Counted from the first letter of the stretch, positions 1 through 6,311 are shown. The stretch: 9,433 nucleotides of DNA from Spirochaetaceae bacterium (GCA_003246505.1 QKAI01000437.1:1-9433); one strand, 5' to 3'. Numbers and translations are program-made. Notes: a model not told the origin generated them from the sequence alone.

Positions 1-685
1 GGTCTACCTGAGGGGGCTCCTGGGGGTCATCGCCGAGGACGGGGAGCTGGCTGCCTCCCTGAGGAACCGGGCGGGTCTGCTCTCGGTCAATCTCTGGAAT
101 GACAGGTCCCCCGATGACCGGGAGATCCTCCGGGCCTGCAACGGCCTGAGGCATGCCATTATGGCGGAACTGAATATGGAGCCCGGGGACTGGGACCTCC
201 TGGAAGTGCCCGGACAGGACGGCACCGGGGAGAGACTCTCCCTCCCCATCTATCTCTACCTGGAGGATATCCGTTCCCCCTTTAACGTGGGGGCCATCTT
301 CCGCAGCGCCGAAGCCCTGGGGGTGAGGGAGATCTTTCTCTCCCCCGATACGGCGTCCCCCCTCCACCGCAGGGCGGAGAGGAGCTCCATGGGAACCATC
401 GATCTGGTCCCCTGGCAGACCGTGCCCCTGGAGGAACTGACCCTGCCCTGCTTCGCCCTGGAGCTGGGGGGAGTCGATTCGGGGGAATTCCCCTTTCCCC
501 GGGACGGGAGGGAGAGCTGCGCCCTCATCGGTTCGGAGGAGCTGGGCCTGAGCCCCCTGGCTCTGGAAATGGCCGAGGACTCCCTGGGCCGGGTCTCCCT
601 GCCCATGCGGGGAAGGAAGGGCTCCCTCAACGTCTCCGTGGCCACGGGCATTCTTCTGCACGACTGGGCGAAGGGCCTCTCCTAG
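1..685 (+). CDS. TrmH/SpoU-family RNA 2'-O-methyltransferase, C-terminal part (5' end outside window)
   Basis: The reading frame is open from base 2 to a TAG at 683-685, with no stop before the first in-window ATG, so the gene begins upstream of the window and the ATG at 161 is internal. About 227 residues are visible. The last ~145 hold the three SpoU motifs that form the SAM-binding knot: NVGAIFRSAE (visible residues 95-104, with the family Arg), GSEELGLS (177-184) and LPMRGRKGSLNVSVATG (200-216). Members transfer a methyl group from S-adenosylmethionine to a ribose 2'-OH in tRNA or rRNA, in the cytoplasm. The ~80 residues before the catalytic domain show no motif I recognise. The target nucleotide cannot be told from this sequence, so I give no symbol (trmH, rlmB and others share these motifs). 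The stop overlaps that of the convergent gene by four bases. The family call is firm; the specificity is unknown. Confidence 0.9.
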   Translation, partial: VYLRGLLGVIAEDGELAASLRNRAGLLSVNLWNDRSPDDREILRACNGLRHAIMAELNMEPGDWDLLEVPGQDGTGERLSLPIYLYLEDIRSPFNVGAIFRSAEALGVREIFLSPDTASPLHRRAERSSMGTIDLVPWQTVPLEELTLPCFALELGGVDSGEFPFPRDGRESCALIGSEELGLSPLALEMAEDSLGRVSLPMRGRKGSLNVSVATGILLHDWAKGLS

Positions 686-1980
686 CCCGATTTCTCCGAC
701 AGGAGGAAGTGCATGAGGGGCGTCACCATGCCGTTGTAGGAGGAGTAGGGAAAGTTGGTCAGGAACATATCGCAGTAGCTCAGGAGAACCGCGAAGAGCT
801 GTTCCCTCCCCATGACGACGCGGTCCTCTCCGTCCCGCATGGGAGGAAGGGCCCAGTCCGGGCTGGAGGGGAGCATGGCGAAGAGGGTGAGGAAGTATCC
901 CATGGCCCCTTCCACCGGGTGCAGATAGGCATTGTACCCCGTCCGGGGCAGATCCTGTTCCAGCAGATACTCCACGATTCCGTAGGCCCTGTAGAGCTTT
1001 CGACCCAGTACGGCCTCCAGCTCCTCCGCCGTGGCGGGTTCTTCGGCCAGTCCCATCTGGGCCCACTGGGGCCTTATGTAGTCGGCGAAGTAGCTCTCCC
1101 TTATGGATTCGTCCACCCCGTTGAAGCTGCCGTAGTAGCTCATGCCCATGAGCAGGGGCTGAAGGTAGGCCCAGTACATCTGGGAGAATCTCTGCTCCGA
1201 GCCCTCCTCCCGGCGGGCCAGGGCGTCCACGGCGGCGAGGATCTCCCCGGGGAGGTCCGAATCCCTCCGCTCCAGGTACCCGTCGAATCGCTTGCCGATC
1301 TCCCCGGCCAGGCCTGCGGCCAGGGTGAAGTCCGGGTTCAGCTCCACCGCCCGGGCCAGATAGGTCAGAGCCCCGTCGTAATCCCCCGAATCGGAAGCCC
1401 GGAGGGCCTTTCCCAGGTTCAGCACCCCCTCCAGGGAGATCTCCTCCCGAACGGCCAGGGCCTCCCTCTCGCCGGGGGAGAGGGGAATGTCCCACCGGTA
1501 GACGAGCTCCTCCACCATGTCCTCCCGCAGGGAGAAGAGGCGGTCGGCGGGGCCGTTCCGGCTGACCGAGGCGACCATGCGCCCCGTTTCCACTTCGGTG
1601 ATTCTTCCCGTTATCGTGGCCAGGCTGCCGGTGAAGGCCAGTTTCCCCGAAAAGAGGTAGGTGACTCCCAGAAGCTTGCCGGCCTGGACGGCGGTGCCCT
1701 CGTCTATCAGGCCGCTCAGGGCCAGCTTCTGTTCCTCCATGATCCGGTTAAGGTTCTCCCGGTCCACCAGGGAGAGGGCGGACAGGGCGGACAGGTCCGA
1801 TATGGTCATTTCGGTGAGGGCGGCGGAGAGGGCCCCCCGGTCCTCCGGGGAGAGGCTGCCCCCACCGGCCACGGTCTCGAAATAGAGGACCCCCAGGGCG
1901 TGCTCCTCCGCCCCCAGGGGCGGAAGGATCGACAGGGTCAGGAACAGGATGGCCCGGAGGGCCCTGGAGTAGTATCTCAT
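682..1980 (-). CDS. secreted CsgG-like protein with TPR-like segment, function unknown
   Basis: The protein has 432 residues. Residues 1-24 look like a Sec signal peptide (basic start, hydrophobic ILFLTLSILPPLG, then AEE) without a lipobox Cys, so it is probably periplasmic or surface-associated. Residues ~28-140 resemble the CsgG/LpoB-type fold seen in many spirochaete envelope proteins: LGVLYFE, then LSLVDRENLNRIMEEQKLALSG, then GVTYLFSGKL and an ITGRITEVETGRMVASV strand pair. Residues ~186-220 look like one TPR unit (ALRASDSGDYDGALTYLARAVELNPDF). The remaining C-terminal half, rich in Tyr and Trp, is not recognised. The gene starts 33 bases after the second permease with only a weak ribosome binding site (CTGGGGT next to the ATG), so it may depend on transcription or translational coupling from the ABC genes. 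Its TAG lies in a CTAG shared with the convergent gene, leaving no room for a terminator. The CsgG-like assignment rests on pattern only; the precise role is unknown. Confidence 0.85.
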   Translation of the reverse strand: MRYYSRALRAILFLTLSILPPLGAEEHALGVLYFETVAGGGSLSPEDRGALSAALTEMTISDLSALSALSLVDRENLNRIMEEQKLALSGLIDEGTAVQAGKLLGVTYLFSGKLAFTGSLATITGRITEVETGRMVASVSRNGPADRLFSLREDMVEELVYRWDIPLSPGEREALAVREEISLEGVLNLGKALRASDSGDYDGALTYLARAVELNPDFTLAAGLAGEIGKRFDGYLERRDSDLPGEILAAVDALARREEGSEQRFSQMYWAYLQPLLMGMSYYGSFNGVDESIRESYFADYIRPQWAQMGLAEEPATAEELEAVLGRKLYRAYGIVEYLLEQDLPRTGYNAYLHPVEGAMGYFLTLFAMLPSSPDWALPPMRDGEDRVVMGREQLFAVLLSYCDMFLTNFPYSSYNGMVTPLMHFLLSEKSG

Positions 1981-2013
1981 ACCCCAGAGAATAGCACGGG
2001 AAATCCGTCTCGC

Positions 2014-2790
2014 CTATAGGCGGGTGCCCATCCGGTTGCCCGAGGCGTAGCGCTTAAGCCCCCCCCGGAAGAGAAGGATCGCCAGGAGGATCATGAGCCC
2101 GTCCGCCCCCAGGAGGAGGAGCCCCTTTTCCCAGGAGAAGTCCAGAATCAGCTCCGTGGGGATCCAGATGACCAGGGCCGCCGGCAGCAGGGTGTGCATG
2201 ATCCAGGTGGAGGCCCCCTTGAAGATGGTTCCCGGATAGGTGGCGAACATGAGCACCATGTTGTAGACCGATCCGGCCAGATTCTCCGCGTTCCCCATGT
2301 AGAAGGTCAGGCTGTTGTAGAGCACGTTGATAGCGGAGAAGAGGAACGCCGCCAGGAGGCAGAGGAGGGGGAAGAGGAGCAGGCGCAGGGGGGTCAGTTC
2401 CTGGGAGAGGAGGAAGAGGACGATCCCGTAGGCCAGGTCCCCCCAGCCGGAAGTGTTCATCCGGGAGCAGAGGATGTTGGGCAGCAGGGGCACCGGCTGG
2501 AGCAGGTAGACGTCCAGCTCCCCCCGGTAGATGATGGGGGAGAGGAAGCGCCCGTTTCCCAGGAACACCTCGTTGATCCCGTAACCCGCCGCGGTCAGGG
2601 ACCAGAGGAGCATCACCTCCCGGAATCCGTAGCCGTTTATCTCTCCCACCTTCTCGAAGAGGAGGAGCCAGAAGAAGATGAAGGCGGAGTTGTTCAGCGC
2701 CATGCCCAGCACCTGAACCAGGAAGGAGACCCGGTACTCCATGGCGGCGGCCAGATTGAACCTGATGTATTTTCCTATGATCCGTACCAT
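2014..2790 (-). CDS. ABC-2 type transporter permease, COG3694/DUF990-like (second permease)
   Basis: The protein has 258 residues and about six membrane segments, near residues 21-46, 58-75, 115-130, 133-158, 197-214 and 222-242. It has no signal peptide and no substrate-binding domain. The conserved stretch IIYRGELDVYLLQPVPLLP (86-104) between the second and third segments is typical of the uncharacterised ABC-2 permeases in COG3694/PF06182. The start is firm: the ATG lies one base after the TGA of the upstream permease, with AGGGAGG in the end of that gene, so the two are translationally coupled. Pairing with a different permease and a COG4586-type ATPase indicates a heteromeric permease in the inner membrane powered by one ATPase type. 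By family analogy it exports rather than imports, but no substrate is known and drug-resistance labels for this family are mostly transferred names. The stop codon lies inside a 12-base palindrome at 2011-2022. Confidence 0.88.
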   Translation of the reverse strand: MVRIIGKYIRFNLAAAMEYRVSFLVQVLGMALNNSAFIFFWLLLFEKVGEINGYGFREVMLLWSLTAAGYGINEVFLGNGRFLSPIIYRGELDVYLLQPVPLLPNILCSRMNTSGWGDLAYGIVLFLLSQELTPLRLLLFPLLCLLAAFLFSAINVLYNSLTFYMGNAENLAGSVYNMVLMFATYPGTIFKGASTWIMHTLLPAALVIWIPTELILDFSWEKGLLLLGADGLMILLAILLFRGGLKRYASGNRMGTRL

Positions 2791-2791
2791 G

Positions 2792-3583
2792 TCAGCCTCC
2801 CTGTACGTGGACTTTTCTCAGGGCCCCCCGGAAGAGGGCCGCCCCGGTCAGGGTCAGCAGGGCGATGTAGATCCCCTGACCCGCCAGCCCGGTCAGAAAG
2901 GCCTCCCGGCTGAAGCTCACCATGGTCAGGGCGGGCCAGTAGGCGGAGTAGGCGAAGGGCAGGGCCCGGGCGGTTCCCTGGAGCCAGTCGGGGAAGAGGT
3001 CGATGGGGAAGAACATGCCCCCCAGGATGAAGATGAGCTTCTGGAAGATCCAGTAAAAGGGGGTCACGTCCTCGGTCCAGAAGGCGAGAAGTCCGATGTT
3101 GAGCATCCACAGGGTGTTGAGGAGCAGCCCCCCGATGATCAGGATCAGGCCGAAGGGGAGGGCCCCCAGGTATCCCGGGAGGGGTCCCACGAAGAGGAGG
3201 GCCGAGAGGAATCCCAGTACCATGATGGGGGCCAGCTTCACCAGGCTCTCCCCCATGGCCCGGGCGGTCTGGAAGCCGTAGTAGGAGTAGGGCCTGTTCA
3301 GGGCGTAGGCGATGGAGCCGTCCTTGATCTCGTTCTGCACGGTCTGGAAGATCCGGCATTTGGAGAGCTCCACCGTTTCGGTGAAGGTGAGGTACCAGAG
3401 GGTCTGGGAGAGGGAGAGCCCGGCAAGGAGGACTTTCGTTCCGTAAATCACCTTCCAGAGGGAGAAGAAGACGAAGATGATGACCACGAAAAAGATCTGT
3501 CCCGTGATAAAGGCGGGCATATAGGCCAGCTGGTCCCGGAAGGTGTATCGGAAGATGGCGGCGTATTTTCTCAGGCTTCCCAT
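2792..3583 (-). CDS. ABC-2 type transporter permease, COG4587-like (first permease)
   Basis: The start is the ATG at 3583-3581, giving 263 residues beginning MGSLRKYAAIFRYTF. A longer in-frame extension to 3868 exists but lies wholly inside the ATPase gene and encodes low-complexity sequence. GGGGGAG ends seven bases before the chosen ATG and supports it. Hydrophobic segments lie near residues 23-44, 54-72, 117-133, 138-168, 176-196 and 229-252. The segment NEIKDGSIAYALNRPYSYY (84-102) occupies the place of the GELD-to-P motif in the partner permease, so the two look like diverged copies of one fold. The gene overlaps the ATPase by 13 bases at its start and sits one base from the second permease at its end, the layout of a coupled operon. 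Role: one half of the membrane channel of an ABC-2 exporter of unknown substrate. Confidence 0.88.
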   Translation of the reverse strand: MGSLRKYAAIFRYTFRDQLAYMPAFITGQIFFVVIIFVFFSLWKVIYGTKVLLAGLSLSQTLWYLTFTETVELSKCRIFQTVQNEIKDGSIAYALNRPYSYYGFQTARAMGESLVKLAPIMVLGFLSALLFVGPLPGYLGALPFGLILIIGGLLLNTLWMLNIGLLAFWTEDVTPFYWIFQKLIFILGGMFFPIDLFPDWLQGTARALPFAYSAYWPALTMVSFSREAFLTGLAGQGIYIALLTLTGAALFRGALRKVHVQGG

Positions 3584-4572
3584 GTTCCGACTCCCCCGGC
3601 GGTCCGGTTTTCGTAGATGTGGGCGATGACTTCCTCCATGGGAATGGTGGAGACGTTGATGTCCTGTATCGTGTTGTGCCGGATCAGGGCTTCCATGACC
3701 TCCCTCATGTCCACCCGGTTCAGGTCCGCCTCCAGCTTGGCCGAGTAGGGCCGGCTCTTGAGAACGGTCACCCCCTCCAGATCCAGGTTCAGTTCCTCCT
3801 CCAGCTTGACGTCTATGATCCGCCGGTTCAGGAGGGAGTACTTCATCTCCTTGACCGAGCCGTCCCATACGGCGGTCCCCTCGTTAATGACGATGACCCG
3901 GCGGCAGAGCTTCTCTATGTCCCCCGCGTCGTGGGAGGTGAGGAAGACGGTGATGCCGCTCTCCTCGTTCAGCCTCTTGATCAGATCCCTGATGCGGGCT
4001 TTGACCACCACGTCCAGGCCGATGCTGGGCTCGTCCAGAAAGAGGATCTCCGGGCTGTGGATAAGGGAGGCGGCGATCTCGCAGCGGATCCTCTGGCCCA
4101 GGGAGAGTTTTCTCACCGGCTGGTCCAGGAAGTCCTTCAGTTCGAAGACCTGGGTCAGTTCCGCCACCCGGCGGGCCGTTTCGGCGGCGCTCAGGTTATA
4201 GATGCTGCCCAGAAGGTCAAAGGAGTCCCGGGCGGGCAGGTGGTACCAGAGCTGGCTCTTCTGACCGAAGACCGTGCCGATCCTGAGGGAGAGGGCCTTT
4301 CTCTGCCGGTGGGGATCCATGCCCAGGACGGAGATGGAACCCGAATCGGGGTAAAGAATGCCCGTTATCAGCTTGATGGTGGTGGATTTTCCCGCCCCGT
4401 TGGGACCGATGAAGGCGAGCATCTCGCCCCGGGGGACGGAAAAGGAAACATCCCGGACCGCCCGGATCTCCCGGTACTCCCTTTTTACAAGGCTCCTGAC
4501 CTGGCCGGAGAGACCGGCCGCCTTGACGGGACTTCTGAAACTCTTGTTCAAACCCTCTATCTCCAGTATCAC
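3571..4572 (-). CDS. ABC transporter ATP-binding protein, COG4586-like; GTG start preferred
   Basis: This is the cytoplasmic ATPase driving the two adjacent permeases. I choose the GTG at 4572-4570 (333 residues) over the in-frame ATG at 4593, because a full AAGGAGG (4584-4578) ends five bases before the GTG and would be inside the gene if the ATG were used. With the GTG start, Walker A GPNGAGKST is at residues 56-64, the Q-loop Gln (FGQKSQLW) at 104, the signature LSLGQ at 156-160, Walker B ILFLDEPS at 176-183 with catalytic Glu181, and the switch His at 214 (TSHD). All key residues are intact. The extra GLSGQVRSLVKREYREIRAV segment before the first strand and the FGQKSQLW and LSLGQRIRCEIAA wording match the COG4586 type, and the ~90-residue tail after the nucleotide-binding domain is also usual there. 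The preceding leader carries an intrinsic terminator, which suggests regulated read-through. The substrate is unknown. Confidence 0.92.
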   Translation of the reverse strand: MILEIEGLNKSFRSPVKAAGLSGQVRSLVKREYREIRAVRDVSFSVPRGEMLAFIGPNGAGKSTTIKLITGILYPDSGSISVLGMDPHRQRKALSLRIGTVFGQKSQLWYHLPARDSFDLLGSIYNLSAAETARRVAELTQVFELKDFLDQPVRKLSLGQRIRCEIAASLIHSPEILFLDEPSIGLDVVVKARIRDLIKRLNEESGITVFLTSHDAGDIEKLCRRVIVINEGTAVWDGSVKEMKYSLLNRRIIDVKLEEELNLDLEGVTVLKSRPYSAKLEADLNRVDMREVMEALIRHNTIQDINVSTIPMEEVIAHIYENRTAGGVGTWEA

Positions 4573-4602
4573 GATAACCTCCTTCTGCGACATCGCGGGG
4601 AT

Positions 4603-4639
4603 AAAAAAAAGACCCTCCGGGGGGATTCCCGAAGGGTCT
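4603..4639 (-). terminator. strong intrinsic terminator just upstream of the ABC cluster (attenuator candidate)
   Basis: In minus-strand RNA, AGACCCU (4639-4633) pairs with AGGGUCU (4616-4610). The stem continues through a U-G wobble and CGGG/CCCG to give 12 pairs with a six-base loop AAUCCC, followed by eight U (4610-4603, the first also in the stem). The U-tract ends 18 bases before the AAGGAGG site of the ATPase gene. The space is too short for a separate promoter plus leader, so transcripts of the ABC cluster probably have to pass this terminator. The plain alternative is that it ends transcripts of the lipoprotein gene, about 160 bases further upstream. Confidence 0.88.
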
Positions 4640-4667
4640 GTATCTACTGAATCGTCAGTCTAGATAC
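4640..4667 (-). promoter_or_regulatory. leader hairpin stacked on the terminator
   Basis: In minus-strand RNA, GUAUCUA (4667-4661) pairs perfectly with UAGAUAC (4646-4640), and after a two-base GA bulge CUGA pairs with UCAG around a CGAU loop. The helix abuts the first base of the terminator stem. Two further pairings lie upstream: UUCCUG (4701-4696) with CAGGAA (4690-4685), and ACGUCU (4715-4710) with AGACGU (4671-4666). The latter shares two bases with this hairpin, so the two cannot both be complete. I do not recognise a named riboswitch class. Confidence 0.6.
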
Positions 4668-4749
4668 GTCTGCCTCCCGGAATCTTCCTGCAGGTCAGGA
4701 ACATGGGGGAGACGTAAATAAACTGGACTTTTCCAAAATTACCGTTCAT
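4660..4749 (-). CDS. possible 29-residue leader peptide ahead of the ABC cluster
   Basis: An ATG at 4749-4747 opens 29 codons ending with TAG at 4662-4660: MNGNFGKVQFIYVSP followed by MFLTCRKIPGGRRI. The stop codon lies inside the 5' arm of the hairpin abutting the terminator, which is the geometry expected of ribosome-mediated attenuation as known for some drug-inducible transport genes. Against it, the ribosome binding site is weak (only AAGAG in AAGAGUAGAAAC) and, if the promoter I propose is right, the ATG is nearly at the 5' end of the RNA. There is no run of one amino acid as in amino-acid operon leaders. An open frame of this length can arise by chance. Confidence 0.35.
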   Translation of the reverse strand: MNGNFGKVQFIYVSPMFLTCRKIPGGRRI

Positions 4750-4758
4750 GTTTCTACT

Positions 4759-4787
4759 CTTTTACACCATAGCCGGGGATTGGTCAA
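4759..4787 (-). promoter_or_regulatory. candidate promoter for the leader and ABC cluster
   Basis: TTGACC (4787-4782) and TAAAAG (4764-4759) are separated by exactly 17 bases, matching the sigma-70 consensus at five and four of six positions. Transcription would start near 4752, giving a leader of about 180 bases to the ATPase start. The -35 box lies in the loop of the hairpin that follows the lipoprotein gene. Confidence 0.45.
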
Positions 4788-4793
4788 CCCCGG
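4773..4793 (-). other. stem-loop just after the lipoprotein gene, no U-tract
   Basis: CCGGGG and CCCCGG form a perfect six-base stem around a nine-base loop, starting nine bases after the lipoprotein stop codon. It lacks a following U-tract (the next bases on the minus strand are CTATGG), so it is at best a weak or factor-assisted terminator or a 3'-end stabilising hairpin. It overlaps the -35 box of the candidate leader promoter. Confidence 0.5.
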
Positions 4794-4802
4794 TTCCGGC
4801 AA

Positions 4803-5357
4803 TTATTCCTGCACCGACCAGGTGGCGAAGTCCTCGGGGAACTTGGCTTTGAGCAGTTTCAGGACGTCCTTGCTCTTCTGCGATTCTTTATCCTTATAGG
4901 AGGAAAGGTCCATAACCACGTTCATTTTAAACCCGCCGCCCTTTTCCGTGGCCGTGGAGAATATGACCGGACAGAGGGCAATGGTTCCTTCGGCGATAGT
5001 CAGGGGGGCGAAATCCTCTTCGTAGAATTTTCTTTCGCTGTCGGGGATTTTCTTGCTCTCCGTAAACTGAAAATAGGTCTGGGAGAGATAGTATTCACCG
5101 GGAGCCAGCCGCTTCTCCAGGACATAGAGATCGTCGCCGGAGGGATTGAGTCTGACCGGATCGGAGTCCCGGCCGGAGGAAAGGCTGGTTAACACGGCGT
5201 AGTAACTGCCGAAGGGAATCGCCCCGGCTTCCTGTTCGTTTTCCAGAACGATCAACAGGGCCGTGTCTCCCGGCTGATAAGCCTTGAGGGTGGTCTGGCA
5301 ACCGATAAGTAGAAGGATAGCAGCCAGTGCGAGGGCCGGTAGAATGAATTTTTTCAT
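4803..5357 (-). CDS. small predicted lipoprotein, not recognised
   Basis: The protein has 184 residues. Residues 1-20 form a lipoprotein signal (MKK, hydrophobic ILPALALAAILLL, then lipobox LIGC with Cys20), so it should be lipidated and anchored facing the periplasm or outside. The mature part is hydrophilic with beta-prone segments (ALLIVLENE, YYAVLTSL, GEYYLSQTYFQFTE, GTIALCPVIFS) and a Lys-rich C-terminal helix (YKDKESQKSKDVLKLLKAKF). I cannot place it in a family. The start is secure: AAGGAG lies nine bases upstream of the ATG, and a consensus TATAAT precedes that. By eye the gene is less GC-rich than its neighbours, which may mean a different origin or only relaxed codon choice. Its own promoter, and a hairpin plus the strong terminator downstream, suggest an independent transcription unit. 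No functional link to the ABC cluster or the radical SAM gene is visible. Confidence 0.87.
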   Translation of the reverse strand: MKKFILPALALAAILLLIGCQTTLKAYQPGDTALLIVLENEQEAGAIPFGSYYAVLTSLSSGRDSDPVRLNPSGDDLYVLEKRLAPGEYYLSQTYFQFTESKKIPDSERKFYEEDFAPLTIAEGTIALCPVIFSTATEKGGGFKMNVVMDLSSYKDKESQKSKDVLKLLKAKFPEDFATWSVQE

Positions 5358-5377
5358 GGGATTAACTCCTTGGCGCC

Positions 5378-5406
5378 ATTATAGGGGAATCCTCAGAACA
5401 GGGCAA
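5378..5406 (-). promoter_or_regulatory. promoter of the lipoprotein gene
   Basis: A perfect TATAAT (5383-5378) lies 17 bases downstream of TTGCCC (5406-5401, four of six consensus positions). The predicted start near 5371 leaves a leader of about 14 bases containing AAGGAG before the ATG. The -35 box lies in the last codons of the radical SAM gene. Confidence 0.65.
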
Positions 5407-6277
5407 GCTGCCGCCCCGGGGCGGCGTCCCGGTAGGCCCGGATGATCTCCTTCATGGAACAGAGAATCCCCGCCCGGCGGCACTCTTCCCGAAAGTAGGC
5501 CATGAGCCTGTCCGTCCCGGGCAGGGCGCAGGCGTACCGGTCCCCGAAATGGGCGCGGTACCGGTCGGAAAGGCCGGGGAATTGCCGGTCCAGCTCCCTG
5601 TAGAACCACTCCCTCTGGTTGCTCCTGAGGGTGACCCCCGGCCCGGCGAAGATATAACGGACCCCCGCTTCCTTCCCCCGGGCGACAATGGCGGCCACGT
5701 TCTCCCGGCTGTCCTCCAGGAAGGGGAGGAGGGGCATAAGGAGGATCCCCGTGAAGAGCCCCGCCCGGGAGAGCTCCCCCAGGGCGGCGAACCGCTCCGA
5801 GCTGGGGGAGACCCGGGGCTCGATTTTCCCGCACAGGACGTCGTCGGCGGTGGTGACGGTCATCTTGATAAGCACCGGGGAGTGGCGGGCGATGGAAGCC
5901 AGCCGGTCCCCGTCCCGGAGGATCAGGGCGCTCTTCGTGGCCAGGGCGGCGCCGAACCTATGCCGGTCCAGCAGATCCAGGGCTCCCCCGGTCAGGTCCA
6001 GCTTCCTCTCCAGGGGGTTGTAGGGATCGCTCATGGCCCCCATGCCCACCACGCCCCCCTTGCGGCGGGATGCCAGCTCCCTCTCCAGAATCGCCAGGGC
6101 GTTCTCCTTGGGCCGGACCCGGTCGAAATCTTCGATCCCGTAGCAGTCGCTCCGGCTGTCGCAGTAGATGCACCCGTGGCTGCAGCCCCTGTAGAGATTC
6201 ATGTTGTAGTTCACCCCGAACCAGTCGTTCTTAGGGGCGTAGGACGAAAGTATGCTCCTTGCCTTGATCGGTTCCAC
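5393..6277 (-). CDS. radical SAM protein, SPL/COG1533 family; GTG start preferred
   Basis: The GTG at 6277-6275 gives 294 residues starting VEPIKARSILSSY, which matches where relatives begin (typically M-x-x-I-x-AKSIL). AAAGGAGG (6289-6282) sits four bases upstream, whereas the in-frame ATGs at 6295 and 6328 would place that site inside the gene. RGCSHGCIYCDSR carries the iron-sulfur cysteines in a CX3CX2C spacing (Cys32, 36 and 39), preceded by WFGVNYNMNLY, a hallmark of this branch. GMGAMSDPYNPLE, TKSALILRD, KMTVTTADD and GILLMPLLPFLED follow in the order expected for a TIM-barrel radical SAM core. The COG1533 group is named after spore photoproduct lyase but most members, including this one, have no known substrate and none of the sporulation context. 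The cytoplasmic enzyme should cleave S-adenosylmethionine to a 5'-deoxyadenosyl radical. It is transcribed divergently from the LOG gene. Confidence 0.9.
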   Translation of the reverse strand: MEPIKARSILSSYAPKNDWFGVNYNMNLYRGCSHGCIYCDSRSDCYGIEDFDRVRPKENALAILERELASRRKGGVVGMGAMSDPYNPLERKLDLTGGALDLLDRHRFGAALATKSALILRDGDRLASIARHSPVLIKMTVTTADDVLCGKIEPRVSPSSERFAALGELSRAGLFTGILLMPLLPFLEDSRENVAAIVARGKEAGVRYIFAGPGVTLRSNQREWFYRELDRQFPGLSDRYRAHFGDRYACALPGTDRLMAYFREECRRAGILCSMKEIIRAYRDAAPGRQLALF

Positions 6278-6311
6278 CCTGCCTCCTTTGCCCATTCTAC
6301 CATGAAAAACC

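Noticed and set aside
161..685. A complete 174-residue methyltransferase starting at the ATG at 161
   Set aside because: The frame is open to the window edge with coding-like sequence upstream, and no ribosome binding site precedes 161, so the ATG is internal.
709..2019. A 436-codon plus-strand open frame opposite the CsgG-like gene
   Set aside because: It mirrors the minus-strand gene almost exactly, is His/Gly/Pro-rich low-complexity sequence with no family motif, and stays open because the real gene avoids TTA, CTA and TCA codons.
3584..3868. N-terminal extension of the first permease by 95 codons
   Set aside because: It lies wholly inside the ATPase gene in another frame, encodes low-complexity sequence, and the internal ATG at 3583 has a good ribosome binding site.
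4573..4593. ATG at 4593 as the start of the ATPase
   Set aside because: The AAGGAGG at 4584-4578 would be inside the gene; the GTG at 4572 has this site at normal spacing. The ATG remains possible but less likely.
2194..4650. Three long plus-strand open frames (2194-2913, 2741-3616, 3619-4650) opposite the ABC genes
   Set aside because: All are rich in Gly, Glu, Gln and His without recognisable motifs, and the opposite strand carries intact permease and ATPase genes with ribosome binding sites and catalytic motifs.
4594..4802. A known riboswitch, T-box or tRNA in the leader
   Set aside because: I looked for T-box (AGGGTGG), cobalamin and guanidine-type (ACGRGG) signatures and for a cloverleaf, and found none convincing.
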